The position numbers were made by a program, and so were the translations under genes. The notes below the pieces were generated by a model that made no database searches, had not been told where the DNA came from, and worked only from the letters and a program-made list of their open reading frames with translations. A stretch of 25,974 bases of DNA from an uncultured Bacteroidota bacterium (GTDB lineage: Bacteria; Bacteroidota; Bacteroidia; Flavobacteriales; UA16), in assembly GCA_902535565.1 (NCBI GenBank), contig CACAUH010000014.1, forward strand, positions 1 through 25,974, read 5' to 3'. The first letter of the stretch is position 1. The number at the start of each line of letters is the position of its first letter. This document shows positions 1 to 7,967 of the stretch, piece after piece.

Positions 1-1
1 C

Positions 2-667
2 GACATCCGATGGATTCCCTATGGCACACCTGAATTCAGCATGGAAAACGGCACACTGCAAGTTCACATCGACGGGACAACGACCCAACTGCAACTGGTG
101 GGTACACACAACGCCTTGAACCTGTATGGCGCAATGAAACTGGCTGAGGCCTGGGGCGTTTCAAAGGCGGACTTCCTCGGCGCCGTCCAAGATTTCAAAG
201 GCGCCGCCGGTAGACTAGAACGGGCGCGGGACATGCCCGAAAAACGATGCACAGTCTTCCGGGATTTTGCCCATGCCCCCTCCAAGGTGAAGGCCACGAC
301 CAACTCCGTGCGCGACCAATTTGGCGACAGAAAACTGATCGCCATTCTCGAACTACACACCTTCTCCAGCCTGAATCCCGACTTCCTGCCCACGTATGCA
401 GGCGCCTTGGATTCCGCAGACGAGGCCTGGGTATGCTATTCGCCCTCTGTGCTCAAACACAAGCGGCTGCCACCACTGGATGTGAACACGGTGCGAACCG
501 CGTTCCAACGGGAGGATTTGCGGGTGTTAGACGATCATGGAGCACTGCTGGAAGCCACAAAGTCAGCAGCAGGACCAGACTCCGTCTTCCTCCTGATGAG
601 CTCGGGACGCTTCGGGGGAAAGAACCTTGAAGAAGCAATTGACGAGACCGTCATGAGGATGCTGTGA
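2..667 (+). CDS. Mur ligase family protein (Mpl-like), C-terminal part, 5' truncated by window edge
   Basis: The reading frame is open from base 2 to a TGA at 665-667, so 221 residues are visible and the start lies outside the window; the ATG at 41 is internal. The visible part looks like the end of the central domain plus the C-terminal domain of a Mur ligase. It has a GTHNALNLYGAMKLAE stretch (Mur ligases typically have a G-x-HN-x-x-N segment here), then F-KGAAGRLERARD, which matches the 'FxGxxRRxE' junction, and RDFAHAPSKVKAT, the counterpart of the 'DYAHHPxxIxAT' motif in MurC/Mpl. Mpl enzymes join a recycled murein tripeptide to UDP-N-acetylmuramate in the cytoplasm. The missing ATP-binding domain prevents a firm choice between Mpl and a MurC paralogue; the Bacteroidota 'peptidoglycan synthetase' family fits best. 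It converges on the ZIP gene with only three bases between the stop codons. Confidence 0.82.
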   Translation, partial: DIRWIPYGTPEFSMENGTLQVHIDGTTTQLQLVGTHNALNLYGAMKLAEAWGVSKADFLGAVQDFKGAAGRLERARDMPEKRCTVFRDFAHAPSKVKATTNSVRDQFGDRKLIAILELHTFSSLNPDFLPTYAGALDSADEAWVCYSPSVLKHKRLPPLDVNTVRTAFQREDLRVLDDHGALLEATKSAAGPDSVFLLMSSGRFGGKNLEEAIDETVMRML

Positions 668-670
668 CAC

Positions 671-1462
671 TCACCCCAAGACAACGTCCAAAACCATCAT
701 CACGACAAAGCCGAGGATGAACCCTAGGGTCGCCACGTCGGTGTACTTGTCTCTTTGCGTTTCGGGAATCACCTCCTCAACCACCACATAGATCATTGCA
801 CCCGCCGCAAAGGCCAATGCATAAGGAAGCATGGGCTCAATCGTGAGCACGGCAACAGCCCCCACCACACCTGCAATAGGCTCCACGATGGCGCTGAGCT
901 GACCGAACCAAAAAGAGCGCTTTCTAGAGACCCCCTGTCTGCGAAGGGGCATGCTCACCGCGATGCCCTCTGGAAAGTTCTGGATGCCAATTCCCAATGC
1001 CAGCGCAATTGCACCACCAATCGTGGCCCCCTCCAATCCAGCAGCAGCCCCACCAAAAAGAACCCCAACCGCCAAGCCCTCAGGGATGTTGTGAAGTGTG
1101 ATGGCCATGACCAACAGTGTGGTTCGATGCCAATCGGTCTTGGGGCCTTCCGCCTCCCCCTCATCGAAATTGATGTGCAGGTGAGGTGTCAATTTGTCCA
1201 AAGCAAAGAGGAACAACGCCCCGACGATAAAGCCAGTCGCCGCCGGGGTCACACTGGCCAGGCCTTCGCCCCCCGCCATGTCAATGGCGGGAATCAGCAG
1301 CCCAAAACAGCTCGCAGCCACCATCACCCCCCCGGTAAAACCGAGCATGCCGTCCAGCAATCTCCGGTGCAACTCCTTGAAGAAGAATACCAATGAGGCA
1401 CCTGCTGCCGTCATCAGCCAAGTGAACAACGTGGCGATCAAAGCAGCCCCGACGGGGCCCAT
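671..1462 (-). CDS. ZIP family divalent metal transporter
   Basis: A polytopic inner-membrane protein of about 263 residues with some eight hydrophobic segments. Two signature helices carry the ZIP metal-binding motifs: HNIPEGLAVGV (TM4) and NFPEGIAVSMPL (TM5), the latter with Asn replacing the usual His. This places it in the ZupT/GufA-type branch, which imports Zn2+, Mn2+ or Fe2+. A short acidic, His-containing loop (HLHINFDEGEAEG) lies between helices, as is usual in this family. The frame can be extended to a TTG at 1540, but that would overlap the upstream gene by 56 nt; the ATG at 1462 sits 22 nt after that gene's stop and immediately before the first transmembrane segment, so it is preferred. 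The gene lies directly downstream of a DtxR/MntR-type regulator and is probably co-transcribed, which suggests manganese or iron as the physiological cargo, though this is inference. Confidence 0.9.
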   Translation of the reverse strand: MGPVGAALIATLFTWLMTAAGASLVFFFKELHRRLLDGMLGFTGGVMVAASCFGLLIPAIDMAGGEGLASVTPAATGFIVGALFLFALDKLTPHLHINFDEGEAEGPKTDWHRTTLLVMAITLHNIPEGLAVGVLFGGAAAGLEGATIGGAIALALGIGIQNFPEGIAVSMPLRRQGVSRKRSFWFGQLSAIVEPIAGVVGAVAVLTIEPMLPYALAFAAGAMIYVVVEEVIPETQRDKYTDVATLGFILGFVVMMVLDVVLG

Positions 1463-1484
1463 CTCAATAAAAAAGGATTCGATT

Positions 1485-2219
1485 TCAGACACTTGGGTAT
1501 CCGGTATTGGGTTCTTCGTCTTCCGGCTCTGGGAAGACAATGATGGGTTCTGGATTGCTCTGGTCCACCCAGAGACGCTTGGTCACCGAAGGCGACAACA
1601 CTTGCGCATCGCCATTTTCAGAAAAACGGACTTCCAAGCTGCCATCAAAGGCATGGCGGGTCTCCAAGGTCATCCGCGTGCCCAATGCAATGCCGAGAAT
1701 GCCGAGATGACGGAGAAATGAATCCCGGCCATCAACGACCCCCACCACGACCAGCTCCAGGCCTCTGGGCGCCTCAGATAGCAGCGTGCGCGCCGCCACC
1801 GAGCGAAACCGCCCGTTTGGCCCAGGAATGGCATCCCCGTGTGGATCGAGCTTGGGAAACCCGAGAAACGCGTCCAAACGGTTGGTCAAGTCTCGGCTGC
1901 CCACGTGCTCTAATTCTTCTGCGATTTCATGGACCTCGTCCCATTCAAAGCCCAAGTGATCAACCAAAAAACACTCCCAAAGTCGGTGGCGACGGAGGAT
2001 GTTCATGGCAATGCGACGCCCCTCGCTTGTGAGGTGGACGCCGTGGTATCTCCGGTAGGTGACCCAGCCCTTATCGCCAAGCTTCCTCAGCATCGCCGAT
2101 GTGCTGGCCGGTGTGGCCCGAACGCGGCCCGCCAATTCAGTCGTGCTGACCTGCGCCTTGCCCTCCTCGTGCAAATGCAAAATAGCCTTGAGATAGTTCT
2201 CGACAGAAACCGTCGGCAT
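1485..2219 (-). CDS. mntR: DtxR/MntR family metal-dependent transcriptional regulator
   Basis: 244 residues with the full DtxR-type architecture: an N-terminal winged helix (about 1-70, with TTELAGRVRATPASTSAMLRK as the recognition helix region), a metal-binding dimerisation domain (about 71-140) and a C-terminal FeoA/SH3-like domain (about 165-235). The metal-site segment EVHEIAEELEHV contains His97, Glu101, Glu104 and His105, with His78 upstream. A glutamate stands where iron-type DtxR/IdeR have a cysteine, which is the manganese-type (MntR) arrangement; Asn8 replaces the Asp8 of Bacillus MntR. Such proteins bind DNA when loaded with metal and repress uptake genes. The ATG at 2219 is immediately preceded by a -7 element and a palindromic candidate operator, so autoregulation is likely. 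The ZIP transporter follows 22 nt downstream, forming a regulator-transporter unit. The gene symbol rests on family resemblance. Confidence 0.9.
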   Translation of the reverse strand: MPTVSVENYLKAILHLHEEGKAQVSTTELAGRVRATPASTSAMLRKLGDKGWVTYRRYHGVHLTSEGRRIAMNILRRHRLWECFLVDHLGFEWDEVHEIAEELEHVGSRDLTNRLDAFLGFPKLDPHGDAIPGPNGRFRSVAARTLLSEAPRGLELVVVGVVDGRDSFLRHLGILGIALGTRMTLETRHAFDGSLEVRFSENGDAQVLSPSVTKRLWVDQSNPEPIIVFPEPEDEEPNTGYPSV

Positions 2220-2223
2220 GGCA

Positions 2224-2231
2224 CAAAATTA
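2224..2231 (-). promoter_or_regulatory. Bacteroidota -7 promoter element (TAATTTTG) of mntR
   Basis: Read on the minus strand this is a perfect match to TAnnTTTG, the -7 element used by the primary sigma factor of Bacteroidota. Only four bases (TGCC) separate it from the ATG, so transcription would start at or within a base or two of the start codon. No good -33 TTTG was seen; the palindrome at 2248-2267 occupies that region. Confidence 0.55.
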
Positions 2232-2247
2232 GAGCAGAGCAACTCAC

Positions 2248-2267
2248 TTTTTAGCCTTGCCTAAAAA
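2248..2267. promoter_or_regulatory. Candidate MntR/IdeR-type operator palindrome
   Basis: Perfect 7-bp arms TTTTTAG and CTAAAAA are separated by CCTTGC, whose second and fifth bases continue the dyad. The minus-strand reading, TTTTTAGGC then AAGG then CTAAAAA, resembles the TTTAGGC...GCCTAAA type boxes of DtxR/MntR proteins. It lies 29 nt upstream of the mntR start codon, over the expected -33 region, and 49 nt before the divergent sixA-like gene, so it could control both directions. Confidence 0.6.
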
Positions 2268-2290
2268 TCAAATAAGCTTGACTTGATTTT
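2264..2290. repeat. Second inverted repeat in the mntR/sixA intergenic region
   Basis: AAAATCAA (2264-2271) and TTGATTTT (2283-2290) form a perfect 8-bp inverted repeat with an 11-nt spacer. It overlaps the right edge of the operator-like palindrome and lies between the divergent mntR and sixA-like genes. It could be a second regulator site or just reflect local AT-richness; no function can be assigned. Confidence 0.4.
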
Positions 2291-2315
2291 ATTTTGAATC
2301 GAGAAAAACAAAAAG

Positions 2316-2819
2316 GTGAGTACACTCCAACTTTTGCTGATGCGTCACGGAAAGGCCGAAAACGGCACAACCGGACTGCCCGATCACGACCGTCAACTGG
2401 CCAGCAGAGGTTGCCTCAACGCCCGGGACCAAGCGCATGCATTTCGACCCAAAACAGCGGACGGAATGCTCGTCAGCAGTGCCAAACGCACCCAGCAAAC
2501 GGCCGACATCATGATCGACACATGGACAGAACTGGGTACACCCACTTCAGCCATGCCCATCAGACGAGATACACCGCAGGGTTACCTCGCTTCAGCAGAG
2601 CAGTGGATGTCGCTCATCGCCATGGAACAAGGGCCCAGCCGACTGTGGATCGTGGCACACAATCCCGGAATCAGCGAACTCGTAATGCTGCTCACAGGCC
2701 AATACATCGGGATGACCACGGCGGACATCGTCCAAATCGAACTGGACCTCGCAGCTTGGATCGACATTGGACCTGGCCAAGGACAGGTGAAGCGCCACCG
2801 CACCGGCAGAGGGGTTTAA
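2316..2819 (+). CDS. SixA-like phosphohistidine phosphatase (histidine phosphatase superfamily)
   Basis: 167 residues, the usual size for the SixA branch of the histidine phosphatase (phosphoglycerate mutase-like) superfamily. The catalytic RHG motif is at residues 10-12 (LLLMRHGKAENG), followed by the SixA-type DHDRQLASRG segment, the conserved VSSAKRTQQTADI stretch with the second arginine, and the second catalytic histidine in VAHNPGISEL. SixA proteins remove phosphate from phosphohistidine in phosphorelay or PTS-type proteins; the substrate here is unknown. Translation appears to start at a GTG (2316-2318), giving MSTLQLLLMRHG; the first ATG would begin one residue before RHG and is too late. 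It is divergent from mntR (96 nt apart) and is followed after 9 nt by a permease gene, so the two are probably co-transcribed. Confidence 0.88.
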   Translation: MSTLQLLLMRHGKAENGTTGLPDHDRQLASRGCLNARDQAHAFRPKTADGMLVSSAKRTQQTADIMIDTWTELGTPTSAMPIRRDTPQGYLASAEQWMSLIAMEQGPSRLWIVAHNPGISELVMLLTGQYIGMTTADIVQIELDLAAWIDIGPGQGQVKRHRTGRGV

Positions 2820-2828
2820 CTTCACGCC

Positions 2829-3977
2829 ATGCCGCACCCCAACCCATCGACCGGAACGCAAGATCTGATGACCCTCACTCCGCTAGAAGCCAGGTTCTGG
2901 ACGGTTCGCCGAATTGCAGGCCTGCTGGGCTTGGCCTTGCTCATCGGAGGACTCATGCGGTTCTCCGACCTCACCGCCTACCTCATCATCTCCATTTCAC
3001 TGAGTTTCATTGGACGCCCCATCGTGCGACTGTGTGATCGAATCCGCATCGGAGGCCGCACCCTCGGTTCGACCGTCGGGGCCGTTCTGACCTTGTTCCT
3101 GCTCTTTGCTGCACTCGGATTGCTCGTCAGCCTGTTTGCCCCACTCATTTCAGCTGAGGCAGGTGCATTGGCCAGTCTAGACTTTGAAGGAACTGCTCTC
3201 CAAATCGAGATTCTGGCGGCCGAATGGCTTCCCGTCCTGCAAGCCCAAGGCGTAGACCCTACAGCATGGATTGACACTGGCAGTCTAGGAAAGACACTGT
3301 CTACTGCATTGGGACCAAACGGCCTCGGCGGGGCACTGACCGGCGTTTTTTCTGCAGCGGGGAATCTCGTGGTGGCCCTCTTCAGCATCGCCTTCATGAC
3401 CTTCTTCTTTTTGAAGGACAGACAGCTGTTTCCCAACATGTTAAACGCCCTCACGCCAGACCAGCACATGGAGCGCATGCAGAGCGTCATTGAAAATTCC
3501 ACCCGCTTGCTCACACGCTATTTCGTGGGCTTGGCTGCCCAGGTGGCCATCATCACCACCATCATCACCAGCGGGCTACTCATTCTAGGCGTACCCAATG
3601 CCTTCCTGATTGGCTTTCTCGCCGGACTACTGAACCTGATTCCCTACGTGGGGCCGCTGATTGGCGCGGGCTTGGGTCTGGGCATCATTCTGACCACCCA
3701 TGTCCCGGCTCCCGAGCTGGGCAGCCTGCTCGGCAAGGCCGCATTGGTGTTTCTCGCAGGACAAATCGTGGACAACCTGTTCACCCAACCTGTGATTTTT
3801 GCTGGAAGCGTAAAAGCCCATCCACTCGAGATTTTCCTGCTGATTTCCATCGCCGGCAGCCTCGCTGGAATCACCGGCATGATGCTGGCCATTCCAGCCT
3901 ATTCACTGCTTCGGGTGGTCGCCAAGGAGTTTCTCGGCGGATTCAAAGTGATTCAGTCGCTTACAGACGATTTGTAA
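2829..3977 (+). CDS. AI-2E family transporter (PerM/TqsA-like permease)
   Basis: 382 residues with about seven to eight predicted membrane-spanning stretches: paired hydrophobic segments at roughly 28-65 and 78-105, a periplasmic-type soluble stretch (about 105-165), then a membrane-rich C-terminal half. The family hallmark is the GLLNLIPYVGPLIGAGLGLG segment near residue 265, followed by the DNLFTQPVIFAG motif near 325. The superfamily exports or exchanges small solutes; some members act on autoinducer-2 and others as Na+/H+ antiporters, so the substrate cannot be named. The ATG is 9 nt after the stop of the SixA-like gene. An in-frame ATG 14 codons later (MTLTPLEARFW) is an alternative start. 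CTP synthase follows after 79 nt. Confidence 0.88.
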   Translation: MPHPNPSTGTQDLMTLTPLEARFWTVRRIAGLLGLALLIGGLMRFSDLTAYLIISISLSFIGRPIVRLCDRIRIGGRTLGSTVGAVLTLFLLFAALGLLVSLFAPLISAEAGALASLDFEGTALQIEILAAEWLPVLQAQGVDPTAWIDTGSLGKTLSTALGPNGLGGALTGVFSAAGNLVVALFSIAFMTFFFLKDRQLFPNMLNALTPDQHMERMQSVIENSTRLLTRYFVGLAAQVAIITTIITSGLLILGVPNAFLIGFLAGLLNLIPYVGPLIGAGLGLGIILTTHVPAPELGSLLGKAALVFLAGQIVDNLFTQPVIFAGSVKAHPLEIFLLISIAGSLAGITGMMLAIPAYSLLRVVAKEFLGGFKVIQSLTDDL

Positions 3978-3993
3978 GCCCTTCAGATTTTTG

Positions 3994-5748
<1,755 letters not shown>

Positions 5749-6074
5749 ACCTGCATCTCGCGAGCATATCGCTTGTAATCGCGGCCGCTCAACCGCAACA
5801 AAACCCGCACCAATCACCCGTCTGGACTCCATGAACCAGTGACCCCATCTGGCTGAGTTCGCACTAACCTCTGCGGCAACCATCGCGATTGGCCGCAGTT
5901 ACATCAGTCGCTCAACAGGCTACACAATGATGAACAAAAGGTTGACTTAAAACAACTCAAATTACTCAAAAACAGGTATTTGAATTACATATTCAGCTTA
6001 CCGAAAGCAAACCCCACGTAAGGCACCAACCCAACAGCACCACAAGACGCATCGATCGCCAAACGGGACAGCCA
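5749..6074. other. Gene-free convergent intergenic region (326 bp)
   Basis: Between the 3' ends of pyrG (+) and the O-antigen ligase-like gene (-). No credible ORF, tRNA or riboswitch was seen. It holds a GC-rich inverted repeat (5871-5898), a short CGCGA/TCGCG dyad near 5759-5783, and an AT-rich stretch (about 5930-6000) with a small TGAAT/ATTCA hairpin. It most likely contains transcription termination signals for both genes, but no clean stem plus T-run is present. Confidence 0.5.
5871..5898. terminator. Possible terminator-like hairpin after pyrG
   Basis: CTGCGGC (5871-5877) pairs perfectly with GCCGCAG (5892-5898); the 14-nt interior contains the palindrome ATCGCGAT (5882-5889), so the whole element is an imperfect dyad. 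It lies 122 nt past the pyrG stop in a convergent gap. There is no downstream T-run, so the terminator label is tentative. Confidence 0.35.
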
Positions 6075-7271
6075 TCACCTCTGCGCCTCTGGAGCTAGAC
6101 CCACATCGGCACAGACGGCCACCCACATCCACAGGACGAACACAACACCCCGCTGGGCCTCCAAAACGGACTCCACCGAAGCGTGCAACAAAACGACCAT
6201 TCCACACAAAAGCCCAAGCACATTTCGCCTGCGCCAATTTCCTACCAACCAACGCCAGAGAACCAGCGAGAAAACAAGGACACCGGGCCACCCACACGCG
6301 ACGCCTGCCTGAAGCCATTGGTTGTGTGAATTGAGCCTCCGGTCCTCTGCATACCCAACCCCATCTCGCCTGTAGATCCGCACCAATTCATCCGTGACAT
6401 CACCAGTGCCTACCCCGAACGGGTTGTGCCACAACAACTCTGCAGAAGAACGCCACACAGCCACACGGCCTGAACTGCTGCTGGCCACAGGGGCATCTGC
6501 AGATTGCATCACTGCCGCAGCAGTCTTCATCTCTTGGAACCTCGGCCGAGCAACAAACCAAGCGCTCAGACCCAAAACAAACAGGAAGGCCAGGGTCATC
6601 TTGGCAGAACGCTCACGGACAGGGACATCCCCCATCATGCTAACAAAAACCCGCTCTGCAAGCGCAGCAAAGAGTGCAACAAGAATTCCTGCCTTAGAGG
6701 CAAGCAGACCGATGGACAACGCAAAGAGCAGCGTGAGCCCCCATCTCCAGCGCCTCCCACCCCATGTCCGCGAGAGCCCCAACCAAGCCACCGCTGCATG
6801 GAAACTGAGGTATGCCGGGTGTATATCCCCCGCAAACCGGGCATACCGCCAAAACCGATCATCCCCCAACACCACCTGATGCCATCCAGCAGACAACAGC
6901 CTCCACGTCAAATACACCACGAGGCTCCAGCCCACAGACCACCAAAAATCCTTGCGAATTGGACGCCCCGGAATGCCGGCCACCAATGGCAAAAACAGAA
7001 GAGACGCCTTGACCTCCAGACCAAAAAGCCATGCCCCTGTGTTGGCACTCCACAATCCCGCCACCACTTGCAGTCCGTAGTAGAAAAACCAAGGCCACAC
7101 CCCCCCCTGAATCGACCAAGAGGACGTCCGTAAGTGAAGGCGCCAACGCAACATCCTGCACAAAGCAGCCAAAAACAAGAACGAGCTGACCATCACCCCT
7201 CCCCACAATAGGGCGGGCATCAGAAGGCGCCAAGCCCACTGTTCAATGCGACAAAGCGAATCCTCAGTCAT
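6075..7271 (-). CDS. O-antigen ligase/polymerase family membrane protein (Wzy/WaaL-like)
   Basis: About 398 residues, mostly hydrophobic, with roughly ten predicted membrane segments and one large soluble loop (about residues 250-330). The loop contains SSGRVAVWRSSAELLWHNPFGVGTGD and, about 35 residues further on, LNSHNQWLQAGVACGWPGV. This 'R...W..a...i...PlfGvGtG...HN.yLq...e.GipGl' pattern is the signature of the Wzy_C/O-antigen ligase superfamily. Such proteins polymerise undecaprenyl-linked glycans or ligate them to lipid A core or proteins at the periplasmic face of the inner membrane. The frame extends to a GTG at 7313, but the ATG at 7271 (MTEDSLCRIEQ) is the more ordinary start. No glycosyltransferases or flippases adjoin it, so it is an isolated ligase-type gene. 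It lies downstream of the acetyltransferase gene but behind a strong inverted repeat, so co-transcription is doubtful. Confidence 0.82.
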   Translation of the reverse strand: MTEDSLCRIEQWAWRLLMPALLWGGVMVSSFLFLAALCRMLRWRLHLRTSSWSIQGGVWPWFFYYGLQVVAGLWSANTGAWLFGLEVKASLLFLPLVAGIPGRPIRKDFWWSVGWSLVVYLTWRLLSAGWHQVVLGDDRFWRYARFAGDIHPAYLSFHAAVAWLGLSRTWGGRRWRWGLTLLFALSIGLLASKAGILVALFAALAERVFVSMMGDVPVRERSAKMTLAFLFVLGLSAWFVARPRFQEMKTAAAVMQSADAPVASSSSGRVAVWRSSAELLWHNPFGVGTGDVTDELVRIYRRDGVGYAEDRRLNSHNQWLQAGVACGWPGVLVFSLVLWRWLVGNWRRRNVLGLLCGMVVLLHASVESVLEAQRGVVFVLWMWVAVCADVGLAPEAQR

Positions 7272-7366
7272 CACTTCAAAACCCTGGCCACAGACCGAGA
7301 AATAAGAAACCACTGCATTTCGATTAGAGGGAATACCATGGTCAAATAAAGAGGGTCATCATCTTG

Positions 7367-7422
7367 TCTTCCCTGGCCCCATGAAAACCGGGAGCCACAG
7401 GCTTTGTGGCATGGGGCGAAGA
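7367..7422 (-). terminator. Nested inverted repeat / probable terminator after the ElaA-like gene
   Basis: Outer arms TCTTC (7367-7371) and GAAGA (7418-7422), middle arms GCCCCATG (7376-7383) and CATGGGGC (7410-7417), and an inner hairpin GCCACA (7394-7399) / TGTGGC (7405-7410). The middle and inner stems share base 7410, so they may be partly alternative. It starts five bases after the acetyltransferase stop and about 95 nt before the O-antigen ligase-like gene on the same strand. There is no clear U-run; a terminator or attenuator role is inferred from position. Confidence 0.5.
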
Positions 7423-7427
7423 TAAAC

Positions 7428-7928
7428 TCAGGGCTGACCGGGAGGGCGGGTCATCGCAACATGAGGTATGCCATCCTCCAGATAAGACTCACCCACGGCC
7501 TCAAAACCAAAATCGGCATAGAAACGCTCGAGGTATTGCTGGGCAGACAACCGAATGGGCTGCCCCGGCCACTGTCTGTGCAGGGCGTCCAAACTACGGG
7601 TCATCAATTCCTTTCCCAAGCCAGACCGGCGCACTTCTTGGGCCGTAACCACTCGACCAATACTGACTTCAGCTGGATATGAAACGCCTGCGGGCAGCAG
7701 CCTGGTCAGGGCCAAAACCGCACCTCCGCCTGATGCGGGGCTCCCCGACCGTTCAGCCCAAAGGTGAAGGCCCTTGCGGTCCTTGTCGTCCAAGTCCTGA
7801 TAGGGACAATCCTGCTCCACAACGAACACTTCCGCACGAAGCCTGAGCAATCCATACAGCTCCTCCCTATCCAGTTCTTCCCAAAACTTGCACTTCCAAA
7901 CGAATCCATTGAGACCGGCGTCGAACAT
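7428..7928 (-). CDS. GNAT family N-acetyltransferase, ElaA-like
   Basis: 166 residues, close to the ElaA family size. The N-terminus WKCKFWEELDREELYGLLRLRAEVFVVEQDCPYQDLDDKD is almost diagnostic of ElaA-type GNATs ('KxFdELt..ELYelLrLRsevFVVEQnc.YqdiDgkD'). The GNAT core follows, with the acetyl-CoA-binding region around SIGRVVTAQEVRRSGLGKELM (the R/Q-x-x-G-x-G/A motif). The acceptor substrate is unknown. The ATG at 7928 agrees with the family start. The gene is divergent from the ABC-F gene with a 39-bp gap, and a TAATTTG box lies five bases upstream of the ATG, so its mRNA may have almost no leader. Confidence 0.9.
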   Translation of the reverse strand: MFDAGLNGFVWKCKFWEELDREELYGLLRLRAEVFVVEQDCPYQDLDDKDRKGLHLWAERSGSPASGGGAVLALTRLLPAGVSYPAEVSIGRVVTAQEVRRSGLGKELMTRSLDALHRQWPGQPIRLSAQQYLERFYADFGFEAVGESYLEDGIPHVAMTRPPGQP

Positions 7929-7933
7929 GCCGG

Positions 7934-7940
7934 CAAATTA
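7934..7940 (-). promoter_or_regulatory. Near-consensus -7 element (TAATTTG) of the ElaA-like gene
   Basis: TAATTTG resembles TAnnTTTG with one base fewer in the spacer. It lies five bases upstream of the ATG on the minus strand, in the 39-bp gap shared with the ABC-F promoter. Confidence 0.3.
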
Positions 7941-7955
7941 GCGCCTCTGCACGGC

Positions 7956-7963
7956 TACTTTTG
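7956..7963 (+). promoter_or_regulatory. Bacteroidota -7 promoter element (TACTTTTG) of the ABC-F gene
   Basis: Perfect match to TAnnTTTG, followed by CCGC and then the ATG at 7968. Transcription from it would begin at about the start codon. This spacing also supports 7968 as the true translational start. No -33 element is evident in the short divergent gap. Confidence 0.55.
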
Positions 7964-7967
7964 CCGC

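Noticed and set aside
755..1396. 213-codon plus-strand ORF
   Set aside because: Antisense to the ZIP transporter; composition is His/Arg/Pro-rich and resembles no family.
1463..1540. Upstream TTG start for the ZIP transporter
   Set aside because: Would overlap the regulator gene by 56 nt and add a polar lead not seen in the family; the ATG at 1462 precedes the first membrane helix directly.
2294..3037. 247-codon plus-strand ORF across the SixA-like and permease genes
   Set aside because: Out of frame with two well-supported genes and very rich in Arg, His and Pro, typical of a shadow frame.
5749..6074. Possible small RNA, tRNA or attachment site in the convergent gap
   Set aside because: Short dyads are present, but no cloverleaf, CCA end, integrase or target duplication could be seen.
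7764..7967. N-terminal extension of the ABC-F reading frame
   Set aside because: Antisense to the ElaA-like gene, not family-like, and the perfect -7 box at 7956 lies inside it.
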